Source: Rusavskia elegans
Taxonomy: Eukaryota > Ascomycota > Lecanoromycetes > Teloschistales > Teloschistaceae
DNA: 64,000 nt
Assembly (NCBI GenBank): GCA_011316305.1
Contig: SAUG01000074.1
Coordinates: 248,001 to 312,000, forward strand
Direction of reading: 5' to 3'
Positions 44,986 to 56,779 of the stretch are shown here, piece after piece (positions within the stretch are counted from its first letter, which is position 1; each line of letters starts with the position of its first letter). Position numbers and translations under genes: made by a program. The notes under the pieces were generated by a model. The model was not told the origin of the DNA. It did no database searches and saw only the letters and a list, made by a program, of their open reading frames with translations.

Positions 44986-46987
44986 ATGTTGTCCGGCGTA
45001 GAGACAGCAGGACTAGTCCTTGCTACTCTCCCCTTAATCATCAATTTTCTCGAGCATTACAACGAAGGCTTGAAGCCTCTCAAAGATTTTGTTAACTACA
45101 GAGCGAAAATCGAACGGCTAGCATCTAACCTTCTTACACAGAAATTGGATTTTATTCACACCTGCGAAATGTAAGTCTTGTTTCGACGAGAGGCGTTTGA
45201 CCCAGGACATTTTTTATTCGGCGAACGCTCCACTCGACAACGAAGCAGCCCATTCTTGTCAGCCGCCAAAGTCTGCAAATCAGGGATAGGCTTCTCTCCG
45301 GCATCGTCGATTCAGAGGAACAGTTGGCACTCCTTTTGCACGATCCATTAGCTGCCGAATGGAAAGAAGAGAGCCTAGTCAGCAGGCTGCAAGAGCGTCT
45401 ACGTGGATCGTACGCGGTGTACTTCAAGGTCGTTCATCAATTGGCAGCCACGCTCAAGAACTTTGCCCTCAAGATAGGTCTCGACGGCCAAGGCAAGGTA
45501 TGTAAATTTCACAATCCAATGATCCGACGTCATTTTAGGATTTGCTGAAAGCTAGCTGACCGTTTCCCTAGCCTCGATGGGTTGACAGTCGAACTCACAA
45601 GCAATATTGGAAGCGTTTCGTATCTTGCTTGGATAGAAAGGAGCATGAAGCGCTCCTTGCACAACTATACAGTGATAATCAAACTTTACGACACCTGACC
45701 AATGATAATCTACATCTCCAACCTATCAGGTTGCGCCGGCATAGCCACAAGGCTTCATTAAGACTCGTCCGAGACCATGCGGCCCGCCTACACAGTGCCT
45801 TGAAATCACGGCTACTGTGTAGCTGTAGCATCGTCCATGATGCGAGCCTTCAGCTAGAAAAGAGGGAGTGGGATCAGCCTTCGTCTCTCCGGGTGACGTT
45901 TCCCATAGGAAATTCAGCCTCGAAGACGATCTGCCACGAGACTGAAATCAAGATATGTAAAAGATTGGACACAAACACTGCCACAAGCACACTACATCCC
46001 ACAACGGACACTTCGGTCCCAGTTGCGCAATCAAACAACGTACCAACAGTCTCGAATTCTTCCACGCTGACGGGCCGTCTGGATTTGTTGCGATCACGAC
46101 GGAAAGTGGAAAAGTCGGTGAAGTTCGTGATCACCCCTGGCGTTCAGTCAGCCGATATACTATTTGCAAGAACCCCAGGACCACAAGGCGAGGTGGGGTC
46201 TCAAGAAACAAAAGACGACCAAGTCACGGTCTTGGGAAAGTACCGCATTGATGACCTCTGTTCTCAAATTCGTGCTACAGAGGCGGAACCACTAAAGTCG
46301 TGTATCGGTCACTTCATGGACGACCAAAGCCAGTATACCGTCTTTACTATTTTGCGATATGAAGATAGCGGCAGCAATTCACCCAATTTACACGACTTGT
46401 TATGTCGGCACCAGGCCTTCGCGTCGTCCAACGGATCGTCTGTACCTGTCGCATCGGGTATGTGCCTCAGCAAGAGAGCGCGGCTACAACTTGCAGTCAC
46501 GCTAGCATCGACAGCTTTACAACTTCACACCACACCCTGGTTAGGCGATGACTAGAATGGCAAAAGCATCCGTTTTCGTCAAGGATCCATCGATCAACCT
46601 TACATTTCACGAGCGTTCCCAAAGACAGATATACCTCCCGGGGAAAATCCCAACGCAACATCCTGTCTGATACGAAACCAATGCATGTTTGGTTTGGGCG
46701 TGCTGCTCCTTGAATTGTCGATTGGAAAACCACTGGAGCACTACAAAGACCCTGAACAGTCTCTCTCATTGGAGGATTGGGCGAGCATCACTAAGCTCGT
46801 AGAAGATCTGAACAACGAAGAAAGTATCGGATACATGACGGCACTGGATGCTTGCATACGGGGTAATTTCGGTCCTCAGGTCAGGGAATTAAGCCTCGAA
46901 GATGACACATTCCGGCAGGCCGTCTATCAAGTCGTGATTGCCCCTCTTGAAGAGGACCTGAGCCGCTATCATCAACCATCAAGGTAG
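44986..46987 (+). pseudogene. DUF7580-like protein gene interrupted by one in-frame stop
   Basis: Exons 44986..45170, 45263..45497 and 45572..46987 join in frame. The start MLSGVETAGLVLATLPLIINFLEHY, with EGLKPLKDF and a following YRAKIERLASNLLTQKLDFIHTCE, is the hallmark opening of the large DUF7580-type family of filamentous ascomycetes, often found beside nonself-recognition genes. Near the end, LASTALQLHTTPWLGDD is followed by TAG (46553..46555). The same frame then continues NGKSIRFRQGSIDQPYISRAF and MFGLGVLLLELSIGKPLEHY, which are conserved in the family. The stop stands where a Trp is expected after GDD. The truncated product would be about 466 residues instead of about 611. Function of the family is unknown; the C-terminal part resembles a degenerate kinase lobe. 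Translation past the stop cannot be excluded. Confidence 0.75.
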
Positions 46988-48080
46988 TGCAGAGACGTTC
47001 TTGGAGTATGTGTGTCACTGTGACAGGGATCTACCTCCCGGCTACGGAGACATCGCTGTGCTAGATACCGCATGCACCTCTCAGCCGGGCGATAACCTTC
47101 CCCATGTCTCAATCATAGGGTCTTCAATATTCATCCACGATGGGAAAGGATATCGCCAGGCTCTTCGAGCTTCGTGCGAGTTGAAGATCTCAAAGTCCGT
47201 TCTATCTTGATAAAGGGGCGGCTTTCTATATTCGACCCAAATTCACCAGCACTACCATCTGCTCTTTTACACTGCATTTGACCCAGCGATTTCATAATCA
47301 GGTCAAGCAATACACACCACTGTTCGCTTCAACTCAAGACCGCATCACATCACTGACCCTCGGACCGCAGTAGCTGTGAACGACTTCAATAAACATCTAC
47401 CCTGTTGTCTGCAAAGATCGGGATCGATAATCCATGCATGCACGCATACTTCAAATCCGCAGTCCATCGGATGGTTCGAAACCGCCTCCACGCCGCCAGC
47501 TTTCCTCCAAGCATGTTCTCGATCCACTACCACTGTCACTTTGAATACGGTCCAACCTGTGGAAGCCCAAAGTCGCTACCCGAGAATCTCTTGATCATGA
47601 GATCCACAACCTCTTCACGAAACAACCAAGACCGCTTCGGGGCTTAGTGCCATGCTACCTCAGGTTCCAGTACTGTTAGGGCAGAAGTATGGGGTCCTTT
47701 GGCTTGAAACTTTGCTTAGGTGTGGTCGGCAAGGCTGAGGACCGTGTTGTCGGATTGGGGGTAACCAATCTATAAAAACTATATTTGTCCTACAATGTCT
47801 CGCAGTCTGCTCTCCTTTCTACAAGTGTAGCCTTTCTACTTTATTATTACTTTTTCCTCTACCCTGATACATTGCCTTGCTATGGCATCGCCTTGATAAG
47901 TTTATGGCTTGCGGCAACAACGAGAATTTTATCATCTGCCAGTTGAGTGAAATCGATAATTGAAGGAGGCTCTATTGCACGCGTCATGTATTCTCGATAT
48001 TTGACACTACTTATCATGTTCGTTATAAACCATGCCGATCCTCACATCGACCTTTCACAATCCTGATAACGTCCGCATAT
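46988..48080. other. Intergenic region between convergent genes
   Basis: The first 230 bases keep an open plus-strand frame (IIGSSIFIHDGKGYRQALRA) without ATG or recognised family. The remainder shows no gene or repeat. Confidence 0.45.
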
Positions 48081-49323
48081 CTACCGGTTCGGGAATGCCT
48101 TGTCGAAATCCGTCAGAGTGTACCGATACCTTACCTCATTATTGTGAACGCCTAGAACCGCCTCCTTGCAACCGGCTTCAGAGATAGGGATGGTCTCAAT
48201 GATGGGCTTCAACTTCTTCTCGCTCGCCAACTTCAACATCTCAAACATCTCGGGGCGAGACCCGATATGGCTCCCTCCCATACTGCAACCATTAGGTGCA
48301 AACATCTGCGCCTTCATCTCGGGCAATGGCTTATCCGGAAGGCCGACGTGATGCATCTGGCCGTTGACGTCGAGCGTTCCCAAGTACGCTGCCAAATCGA
48401 ACTTGTCTGTCGCGTCGGCGGTGTTGAGCATGAAGTTGAAGGTGAAGGCCCATGGCTTGTCCCAGTCCTTGTCGAGTGTGGGGATGAATTCTTTCGCACC
48501 CAGGTCCTTGGCGGCTTTCTCTTTGTCCGGGCTGTGGGATAGGACGTACACCTCAGCCCCCAATGCTTTTGCCCACATGATGGCGTACATTCCGAGACCT
48601 CCGCTGCAAAGTCATTGTCAGTATAGAGCGAAAGCGGTACGAGGAAGAAGAACCCACACTCCGACGATTGCGACCTTCTTGCCTGGGCCAACGCCGGCTC
48701 GTACGAGCGGACTGTATGTCGTAAGACCAGCACACATCATGGGTGCCGCATCCGCCGAGGCAATATTGTCGGGGATCTTGAACGTGAAGTACTCATGAGC
48801 CCTTATATGACTGGCATAACCACCCTGCGCAATCACGCCACCCATCTCCTCTGGATACGGAGCACCATAGGTATCTGTGCCGTGGTAAGTTATTGGACCT
48901 GAACGTCGATTGTCATACTCACCAATCTTTTTGGGGCAATAATTCTCGTTGTCCGACTTGCAAGGCTTGCACTCAAGGCAGGCCCAGATCTGAGCACCGA
49001 CGCCGACACGATCGCCAACCTTTACAGTTTTGACCCCATCACCGACTTTGACCGCTTTGCCGATGACCTCGTGGCCAACGCACAGAGGCATTGGGGCACC
49101 GCCCCAGCCTCCACTGATGGTGTGGACGTCTGATCCGCAGACACCACAGCATTCAATCTCAATGTCGATGTCTCGCTCCTGGAACTTCTTCGGTTTGAAC
49201 TTGAAAAGTTGTCAGCCAACGAACAGCCTTGTCGATGAAGATACCTACTTCTTGCTTCTTGAAATTCGTCCAGTCAGCCTGGGACTGGACCATGAAACCC
49301 TCGAACGTATCTGGATAACCCAT
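48081..49323 (-). CDS. NADP-dependent medium-chain alcohol dehydrogenase, cinnamyl-alcohol/Adh6 type
   Basis: Three exons, 49249..49323, 48658..49199 and 48081..48603, give 379 residues. The catalytic zinc site is CGVCGSDVHT and GHEVIGK. The structural zinc site is the CLECKPCKSDNENYC cluster. The nucleotide fold is IVGVGGLGMYAIMWAKALGA, rebuilt across intron 2, followed by VLSHSPDKEKAAKDLGA, where the Ser-x-Ser-x-x-Lys pattern favours NADP(H). This matches yeast Adh6/Adh7 and plant cinnamyl-alcohol dehydrogenases, which reduce a broad range of aldehydes in the cytosol. It is divergent from MHF1. Substrate cannot be inferred more closely. Confidence 0.92.
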
Positions 49324-49798
49324 ATTTACAAATAATCACGCGGATTGGACTTATATACAGAGTATTGGCGAGCAACAAGTATGTACAAAAAGATGGGTTT
49401 AATTTTCCTGAAAGAAGAAGAGACGAATAATGGAAGAAAAACAGATACCCATCGTCATCATCGTCATTGTCGTCCCTCTGCATCATGGTGCCTGCGCTAT
49501 CAGCTAGCGAGGCCAATCGTCTCCAGTGATCATCATGCACTGACTCTCCCGTCAATAACTAGCCGGCAAGAACACGGAATTCTCAATAGAGGTAAGTGAC
49601 GTCGAGATCTGGACAGGAGGGGCTCGAAAAAAGTCTAATCGCCTTTGGAGGAGTTGTGAGGCAAGGTGAGTCGACGACAATGTGTAGGGGAATTGCCGGC
49701 GACGATTGCCGACTTCGGCAAGCACGGACCACGCGAAACCCACGCGACTTACTTTCTTCTTCACAATCCTCAACATACGTCACTCGCCAATCCCAACG
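49324..49798. promoter_or_regulatory. Divergent promoter between the alcohol dehydrogenase and MHF1
   Basis: A 475-bp interval between divergent starts, with an A-rich tract near 49400-49450. No specific binding site is named. Confidence 0.45.
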
Positions 49799-50251
49799 AT
49801 GATGGATGTCGAGGACCAAGCCGTTGAAGAAGTAAGCTGGTGAAGTATGCCCACAGAAGCTGATAGCTGATGTACCTTAGCGGTTGAAAGCAGCACTTTG
49901 GTTTTCAGTCGGCAAGATCGTGGACGAAGAGGCTTTGAAACTCGGCGTCAATGCAAGTCCGCAGTTCATTGGGGCCTTGACTGAGTTGCTCTGGACTCAA
50001 ATAGGTAGGCGGGGGAACCGTCCTCAATCATGAGGCTGCAATTGACCCATGGATTCAGCGAATGTTAGCGAGGATCTTCGGGCCTTTGCCCGGTAAGTCC
50101 TTGTTTCCCTTGACACAGACTCGACGCGTACTGATTTGGGCTCAACCTCAGACATGCCGGCCGCAAGACAATCTCGACTGACGATGTGCTTCTCCTGACT
50201 CGACGGAATGAGGATCTTGCAAAGGTTCTACGCAGCTGTCTTAAACGATGA
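49799..50251 (+). CDS. MHF1: MHF1/CENP-S histone-fold protein
   Basis: Four small exons, 49799..49831, 49881..50004, 50059..50092 and 50152..50251, join in frame to 96 residues. The product reads RLKAALWFSVGKIVDEEAL, ASPQFIGALTELLWTQIANV and RAFARHAGRKTISTDDVLLL, an almost complete match to the CENP-S/MHF1 histone fold. With MHF2 (CENP-X) it forms a tetramer that binds branched DNA. It activates the FANCM/Mph1 helicase in replication-fork repair and joins the CENP-T-W complex at kinetochores. All four exons are shorter than 130 nt, so single-frame gene calling would miss it. The start is the first of two adjacent ATGs. No MHF2 is present in the window. Confidence 0.92.
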
Positions 50252-50416
50252 AAAGCTTCAAAGATATGAGCTGGGACGAGGCGACACAACATCTGGGGAG
50301 GTAATACACCGCGACTATACTCACAAGGAGTCGCATGCTAATAACAAACATGTTACAGTCCCTACTTCGAATTCGCAAAGAGCCTTTGGACAACCGTACT
50401 ACAACCGTATCTCCTA

Positions 50417-51747
50417 TCAAGGGCTGACTTCGACGAGTATCTTCACGTGCTTGTCTTTCTCTTCGACCAGAGGTTTGAAGCCTTTCTCTACAATTTCGTC
50501 CATCTGGATCTTACCCGTGATCATTGGCTCCGGCTTCAAGTTTCCTTCGACGACAAAATCAGCGGATGACCGGTCAACAGGCTTTCCAGCGACTCACCGG
50601 ACGCGATTGCATCCAAAACCTCCCGAAAATCCCCTTGAACGAAGGTAGTAACACCTACATACTTCTTTTCTCGGAACACCAAATCGTTCATCTGCAGTTG
50701 TGCAGGCTTGTTCCAGACTGCAATGTTCACGAGCGTCCCTTGAGCGCGGATGGCTTTGAGCGCTTGGTCAAGGCCTACTTGCACACCGGCGGCGTCGAAA
50801 GCGACATCTGCTCCAACGCCACCGCATAGCTCTCTCACTCTTGCGACAACGTCATCAGTGGTCGGATCCAGCGTGTAATGGGCGCCCAACTGCTTCGTAA
50901 ATGCTCTCCGACCAGGCGAAACTTCTGACGCGATAATCTTCTCTGCGCCCCTCGCCTTGAGGCACTGAATTACAGCCAGTCTGATGGGGCCTCCGCCCAA
51001 CACTAGTACTGCGTCTCCTTTCTTGAACGGACTGACGTTGATGGAATGCCACGCGACGGAAAGTGGCTCAACGAGGGCTGGAAGACCCGTGTCAGCAAAA
51101 GCAGGTGACTAGATCACGGCATGACCGACCTCCCAATTCCATCGAGACCGAGTCTGGAATTTCATAGATAGCCGCTCGAGGCACGACAACATGCTCTGAG
51201 TGTCCGCCGCCCCAGCCTAGCAAGACAGCCTGTCTTCAGCGTCATGATCAACAATCGAGTTGCTCAGACCCACCGCTTAAACCTATGAAGCCATTGTTGT
51301 CGCAGCAATTGATGAGACCGTCTCGACAAGCGCCACAAGTACCATCATAAATGATCGGCTGAACCGAAACTCGCTGGCCGATTTTGACGTCTGTCACGTC
51401 CTCTCCGACCTCTTCGACGACACCGCTGAACTCGTGGCCAAGGGTGAGAGGTGCCTTCTCTTTGGTGATGGGATGCGGTGTGGTTGGAATGATATTGGCT
51501 CCATCCTCGTATTCGTGGAGGTCTGCTACTGTCAGTTCCGAGGGCATGGTGTCTACCGTTTGGGAAGCATACCGGTGCCACAGATCCCGACATATGCTGG
51601 TTTCACCTTGTCACGATCAAGTCAGATACCAAACGCATGGTGTCTCCACCACTGGCTCACCTTGACTTGGCCTTTCCCGCACTTCGGTATTTCAATGTTC
51701 TCCAGCCTGATATCCTTTTGGCCATGGAATCTCACGGCTTTCATCAT
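50417..51747 (-). CDS. Medium-chain zinc dehydrogenase, (R,R)-butanediol dehydrogenase type
   Basis: Six exons, 51661..51747, 51573..51606, 51274..51522, 51130..51216, 50598..51077 and 50417..50544, give 354 residues with matched phases. The catalytic zinc motif CGTDLHEY is restored across intron 2, then LGHEFSGVVEEVG. The structural site is CGACRDGLINCC. The nucleotide fold has LVLGGGPIRLAVIQCLKARGA and GADVAFDAAG. The C-terminus KHVKILVEVSP is typical of butanediol and sorbitol dehydrogenase relatives such as yeast Bdh1. The first Gly-rich loop reads GGGPIR instead of the usual GAGPIG, which may affect cofactor use. The gene is convergent with MHF1 (165 bp apart). The true substrate is uncertain. 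Confidence 0.9.
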
Positions 51748-52567
51748 GATGCTGGTCCTGATTTGATTCTTCGATGTGGCAGTATTGGGTCTCAAGAGTC
51801 AAGAAAGCGATTGCTCAAAGGACTAAAGATTTGACCGTTGCTTGCATTCAGTCTGTCTACATAAAACAGCGGTTTCTTTACCCCACATTGATGATGACGG
51901 TGGGGTTGTGCCTTATTCTGGCGACCAGGAATAGCACCCATTGCCCCATTTTACCGTCCTTGGTCCTCGGTCCTACGCAATCCTCAGTGCAGCAGGTCCA
52001 TTCAAATCTAGGGTCGGCGAATTTTCCCAGGATGCGGCTCCTGTAAAGGTGAAAAGGGGGTAGTTGGTTGGATCGAGCGCAAAATTATCCGAGGGAGGTT
52101 ACCAAGTGAGCGAATGTACGGAGTACATCATGAGGCTTAGCATTTGTATTACAAGATAATGTGCAATTTGTTCAAAAAACCGTAAGAACTGCAAGACAAG
52201 TAGAGAAATGCGAGGTTTCGGCGACAATTCTAAATTCTTACTGGACTCACGTGATTTGTCCAAGCTTCTGCCAGACTCGGCGACCGTATAACTCCAAAGG
52301 TAGCGCCAATTCTACTAGCGGCTGACTAAGACCAGATTTTTCTGACCCTAGTTATATAGAGTTAGCGTTCAGCCTCAGTAGGGTGAGACCTAACATGACG
52401 CTAAAATCTTGACGGTGCAGGTGTGAAAGGCTGAGGCATCTCTCAACGGAATCCATCGCAGTCCACGCCGTCTGGACACGCAGTGCTCATCCCAAGGAGT
52501 AAGTCACCCCATTCGCAAATTCTCGTCCTCCCTGTTCATAAATTGATTGTCCCAGATCACGAGCATC
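51748..52567. other. Intergenic region, no gene seen
   Basis: Divergent interval between the butanediol-type dehydrogenase and PGA2. No coding signal, and no tRNA-like A and B boxes. Confidence 0.5.
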
Positions 52568-52993
52568 ATGTCTGCCATCACCGCCTGGTTCGCAAAATTA
52601 CCCCGCAACGCCCAATTATCCGTCCAACGGCTCACCCTCTACGGGTGGCTCCGTCTCATCCTCATCGTCAGCGTCTACGTCTTCCTCATCCGCCCATGGC
52701 TTATGAAGCTGGCCGAGAAATCTCAGATCGCAGCCCATGAAAAAGCGGCAAAGACTTCGGCGGCAGGCCCGAATGTGCTGAGGGGGCATGCAAAGGCGGG
52801 CGAGGATGAGGGCGGGGACTTAGACGAGGGCAAGGAGAGCGAGACGAGCGAGACGAGTGCTTGGAGTTGGGGACCCAAGGCGAGGAAGAGGGACAAGCAG
52901 GCGGTCGATGAAGCGGTGGAGAAGGAGTTGAGACAGGCGGAGGAGGACGCCGAGGATGCGGATGTGGAGTTTTTGAAAAAGTATTGCACATAG
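52568..52993 (+). CDS. PGA2: PGA2 family ER/nuclear-envelope protein involved in trafficking
   Basis: One exon of 141 residues. The ATG at 52568 is the first in the frame. One membrane segment (LYGWLRLILIVSVYVFLIRPWLMK, about residues 25-48) carries the family signature of an Arg/Leu-rich start and the R-P-W/Y-L-K end. A long acidic, charged cytosolic tail ends in DVEFLKKYCT. Yeast Pga2 is a small essential protein of the ER and nuclear envelope needed for normal secretory traffic; its molecular role is unclear. Length is slightly above the yeast protein (129). The assignment rests on the membrane segment and overall layout. Confidence 0.75.
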   Translation: MSAITAWFAKLPRNAQLSVQRLTLYGWLRLILIVSVYVFLIRPWLMKLAEKSQIAAHEKAAKTSAAGPNVLRGHAKAGEDEGGDLDEGKESETSETSAWSWGPKARKRDKQAVDEAVEKELRQAEEDAEDADVEFLKKYCT

Positions 52994-53533
52994 AGTGAGA
53001 TGTTCCTCAATAGTGGACTTGGACTACTTGTGCTCTTCCCTGAGCCTTTAGCATCACCGCTATTGCCACACTTCATCGGAGCACATGTCCAAATCGGCCC
53101 ATTATTCGCTCGACCAGAATTGATTCGCTGAGGAGGCATGAAATCTGAATTCCGCCTTGCGTAAGCGTTGCATCGGCCTTCCTGCAGGGCATGCCGTCTA
53201 TCGCTGCCGATCAGGTCCTCTCGCAACGGCATAGGCTCAACCTCAACTCAAGTACTCAACGCCATCGAGACCGCCTTTTCACTCCGGTCTCCACTCTCGC
53301 CTCTGCCATGGTTCGGACGGATTGTGGGAAGGGCGGGGATTGATGGAGATAGTGCTGTTACGGCGGGGCAAGATACTCGTTCATTGCTGTGGATTACGAA
53401 GCCGCTCGCTTTTTAAACACGCTCACTAAAGGTCTGTTTGCTCTTGGATTTCACTCTATCACTCTATCAAAACGATTGCTCTCTTCACTTCCATGGTTGA
53501 TGGCCTTTCTTCCATGCCAAGTGTAGCACTACA
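52994..53533. other. Intergenic region, no gene seen
   Basis: Lies between two plus-strand genes. Several short frames but no motif or splice model. Confidence 0.5.
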
Positions 53534-56424
53534 ATGCCTTCCTCCCGCATTTCTGAGTCCTCTTATTCCTTCCATGGCGACCACCACAGGTACCCATTGA
53601 AGCGTGCTCTATATTAGCCCTGTACTGACTATGAGGCTGTAGATATTACGACGAACACGAATACAAGATGTCACGGCCTCAAGATGTATACTTCGATTAC
53701 AATGCACGACAGCAATACTTGCGCGACCGATCCAGAGCACCCTCACGACGACCGAAAAGACGCTGGCCACCCCTTCCAAGAGTGGAGGATGAAGCCATTT
53801 CGCTAGCACAAGAATTTAAGCCAGGTCCGCCAGATGCCGGAGGCAGAGAAGCTCGCTCACGAGGCGCCCTCGATCAACAGCCCATCATCCTGGATGCAGA
53901 CCCACAGTTACTGCCAACAAGGCCATTATCACCACGTCCGAGCAGAGAGAAGGAATCAAAACACCGGCACAATAGTCTACGTGAAGCCTCAACGAGTTCG
54001 GACGAGAGTTCGGGACCCGAGACTCCTGTAGATTCGGACAGCGATGATGAAACCAAGAACAGGGATCGCCGTTACGTCTTCATTCCTCAAGAGGGTGTAG
54101 AGATTCCCTTGACATACGATGAACCGAGGACTCCAATCCATGGGAAGAAGTCACAGCACCAGGGTCGAGCTATTCCGGAACGTGGAAGAGTGGCCGTACC
54201 TAAGTTGGACACGAATTTGCCCCGAGCGAAATCGTCGCACGATATCCCTGTTCGTTTGGAGCGAGAAAGATCTCCTTACAGGTCGGTACCCAAGCAAAGG
54301 GAAAAACCTGTGCACGGCGATTTTCTTCTTTCGCCAGAACCCATAACTCCCAAGCCCACACATCATGAGACCAACTCCCATCATACAACGCAGTCGCAGC
54401 GGACACCGTTAACATCAGTCCACAACCTGGCAGAACGTCGTCAAGATAGCCCGCAGAAACTCACGAGGCCATCTATGCCTAGGCAACGGTCTGCCATGGC
54501 TTATCCTGGGGAGGGGGCAGCTGCGATGCTATCACCAACACATAATGCATTGCGACAAGAAAATTTCTCTTCTCTACATCATGATGGCCAGCAATTAGGT
54601 TGTCGAAACCCTGCGTCGCCACGTCGATCTTCGGCTGTCCCATCACCAACGCTTTCTTCGGGAACGATACCACCTAACGGTCATGTCAGGCAATCCAGTG
54701 TACCACCGCCCAGAGCACTGCCAGTGTCTACAGACAAGGCTCCACCGCCTTCTGCTCCACTATCAGGCTTTCCTGGGCAGCAAAGTCTAAACGCCATGCT
54801 TGCAAGCCCTCTCCTGGAGCGACGGCGAGCATCTCCTCGAAATTCACCATCATCCTCGCCATTGTCTTCACCTCCAAGAACGCCTCCTACGGAATCTAGC
54901 AATCGAAAGTTCGGCCAAATGGAAAGCGCCAGGACTAGCGGTCCTAACTCAAGGCCTGCTTCACCTCTACACCCTCTGCCAAGCAAGTATCCAGACCACT
55001 TTGATGAAGTCGGACCGGAGCACAGGCGCCTACGTCCAGCAATCAGATCACGGCAGACAGCACCTCTTGCAGCGACCGGATACCTTGAAGCCAATCCTGC
55101 GCCTCGGATCGACATCCGATCGCCATCCCCTGCAGTACGAAATCGGTCTTCTAGCCATAGTGGTGGCCATGAGCGATCGAGGAGCCAGCATGCAGCACCA
55201 CTATCAGACACGGCAGCTCCCCATGTGCAGACTCAGACGTTGACCCCGGGCAACCTTGAGCGTCGACGTCGATCATCCTCAGCTGTCGACAATCGCCCAC
55301 CCCTGACCATCGATTCGTCTCGAGCTCAGGAGACAGCCCAGACTGTAAAACCACGACACTTAAGTCTCAGGTCTCCCACAGTGACACGTGCAGCGTCTGT
55401 GGGTGCTCCACCAGCGACACTACCTCCTTGCCCCCGTTCTGTGCCAGTTGGAGGGTATGACGACTGGTACAGTTTGTATGATTATCCAGAGTTTAAAGTC
55501 TGCCCATCTTGCCGTAAGGCTGTATCTGAGGCTGGCTATGGACGTCATCTGACAGCAGCCTTCACTAATCATCCCGAGCGATATGTGCGGTGCGCCTTCA
55601 GCATCCCTTGGATCCGAATGGCATATCTTCTCATGATCAAAAAGCGACGTTCAGATGCCAACCTCCTTTACGATATGGCTGACGTAGCAAGAGAGACGCA
55701 CCCATGTCCTGGGAAAACCCCATCAACAACACAGTGGTACCGCATTCATGACATCGACAGTGACAGGAGCGTACCCGGATTTTACGCGTGCCCACGCTGT
55801 GTTCAAAGCCTGGAAACCATCTTCCCCGTGCTCAAAGACGTTTTCCACAATTCACTGGCCAACAGCCGTCATTCGTTAGACCAGAAAACCTGTAGTCTGC
55901 GCTCCGACAGCAGCAGATTCGCAACCTACATGGACCTATTGGAGGATACAGCCAACCAAGCGAACGAATACCGGAGAGCGCCGAATACCTACCGATTTGT
56001 GGAAATGGCTAAGACCATAGGAGCTATCCCACCATGTGCAAGGGATGCAATGCTTCGAGGCAAGGCCTGGCACATCATACCTAGACTCCCTGAGTTTACC
56101 GCTTGTCCTGAATGTTATGAAGATGTCGTTTGGCCAGCAGTCCTGCAAGGCTTACCACTGGCATCACGCTTTTCGACAACGCCGCAGACGATAGGGAAGT
56201 CGCAGGGGGTTGTGAGCTGCCAGATGTATTCGACAAAGATGAGAAAGGTTTTCAAGGAAGCATGTGAAGATGATGATCTTGATTATTTGAGGAAAGTGGC
56301 GTTGAAGAGGTATCGGCTGGAGAGAGAATTGCAGGCGAAGATCGTGGAGGCACAACAAATGCCGAGAAAAGAAAGAGAGGATATCATGGAGGAGATTGTG
56401 GATGAATGGGCGGATTGGGATTGA
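53534..56424 (+). CDS. Long Ser/Arg/Pro-rich protein with a C-terminal CxxC domain, unknown function
   Basis: Two exons, 53534..53589 and 53643..56424, joined in phase 2, give 945 residues. The short first exon was placed because it supplies an ATG and reads MPSSRISESSYSFHGDHHR into the second exon. Residues 30 to about 610 are low complexity: Ser, Pro and Arg with many SP and RS dipeptides, probably disordered and phosphorylated. The last 330 residues are folded and carry three CxxC pairs: CPSC, CPRC and CPEC, each preceded by aromatic residues (EFKVCPSC, FYACPRC, EFTACPEC), plus HPCPG. These look like three related zinc knuckles. An acidic coiled-coil end (KEREDIMEEIVDEWADWD) closes the protein. 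Similar proteins seem common in Pezizomycotina, but I know no function. Confidence 0.75.
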
Positions 56425-56779
56425 CGATGAAATGCATTTCACGAAGGACCATGCTTGATGAATACGACATTATACTATTTTGCAATCAGGAGGAACATTT
56501 TCAAAAAGTCATCTAGTATTCAGTTCAGCAATGAATGCACACACATTATAGTTCCTTGACCTCGGGCAAACAAATACTTTGTCGTGAACAGGGGTTTTGT
56601 ATGGTGTCTCAGGGGTAGATCTTTGACCAGTCGATGACGTCGGGATCGCTGGGCGCATCTCAATTTCAGATCAGATTCGCGAGAGATCTCGATCTCACTG
56701 CGCGTAGAGACACCGCTTCGGCCCTGTCTCCGCTGTACATTGCCCCACGATCTCTGCTCGGCCTTCGTGTCCAGTCTTT
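56425..56779. other. Intergenic region, likely UVE1 promoter
   Basis: A 355-bp interval with the 3' end of the upstream gene and the UVE1 promoter. Nothing else is seen. Confidence 0.5.

Noticed and set aside
48081..51747. Two dehydrogenases near each other as a biosynthetic or catabolic cluster
   Set aside because: They are separated by MHF1 and no other pathway enzyme, regulator or transporter is adjacent, so a cluster is not supported.
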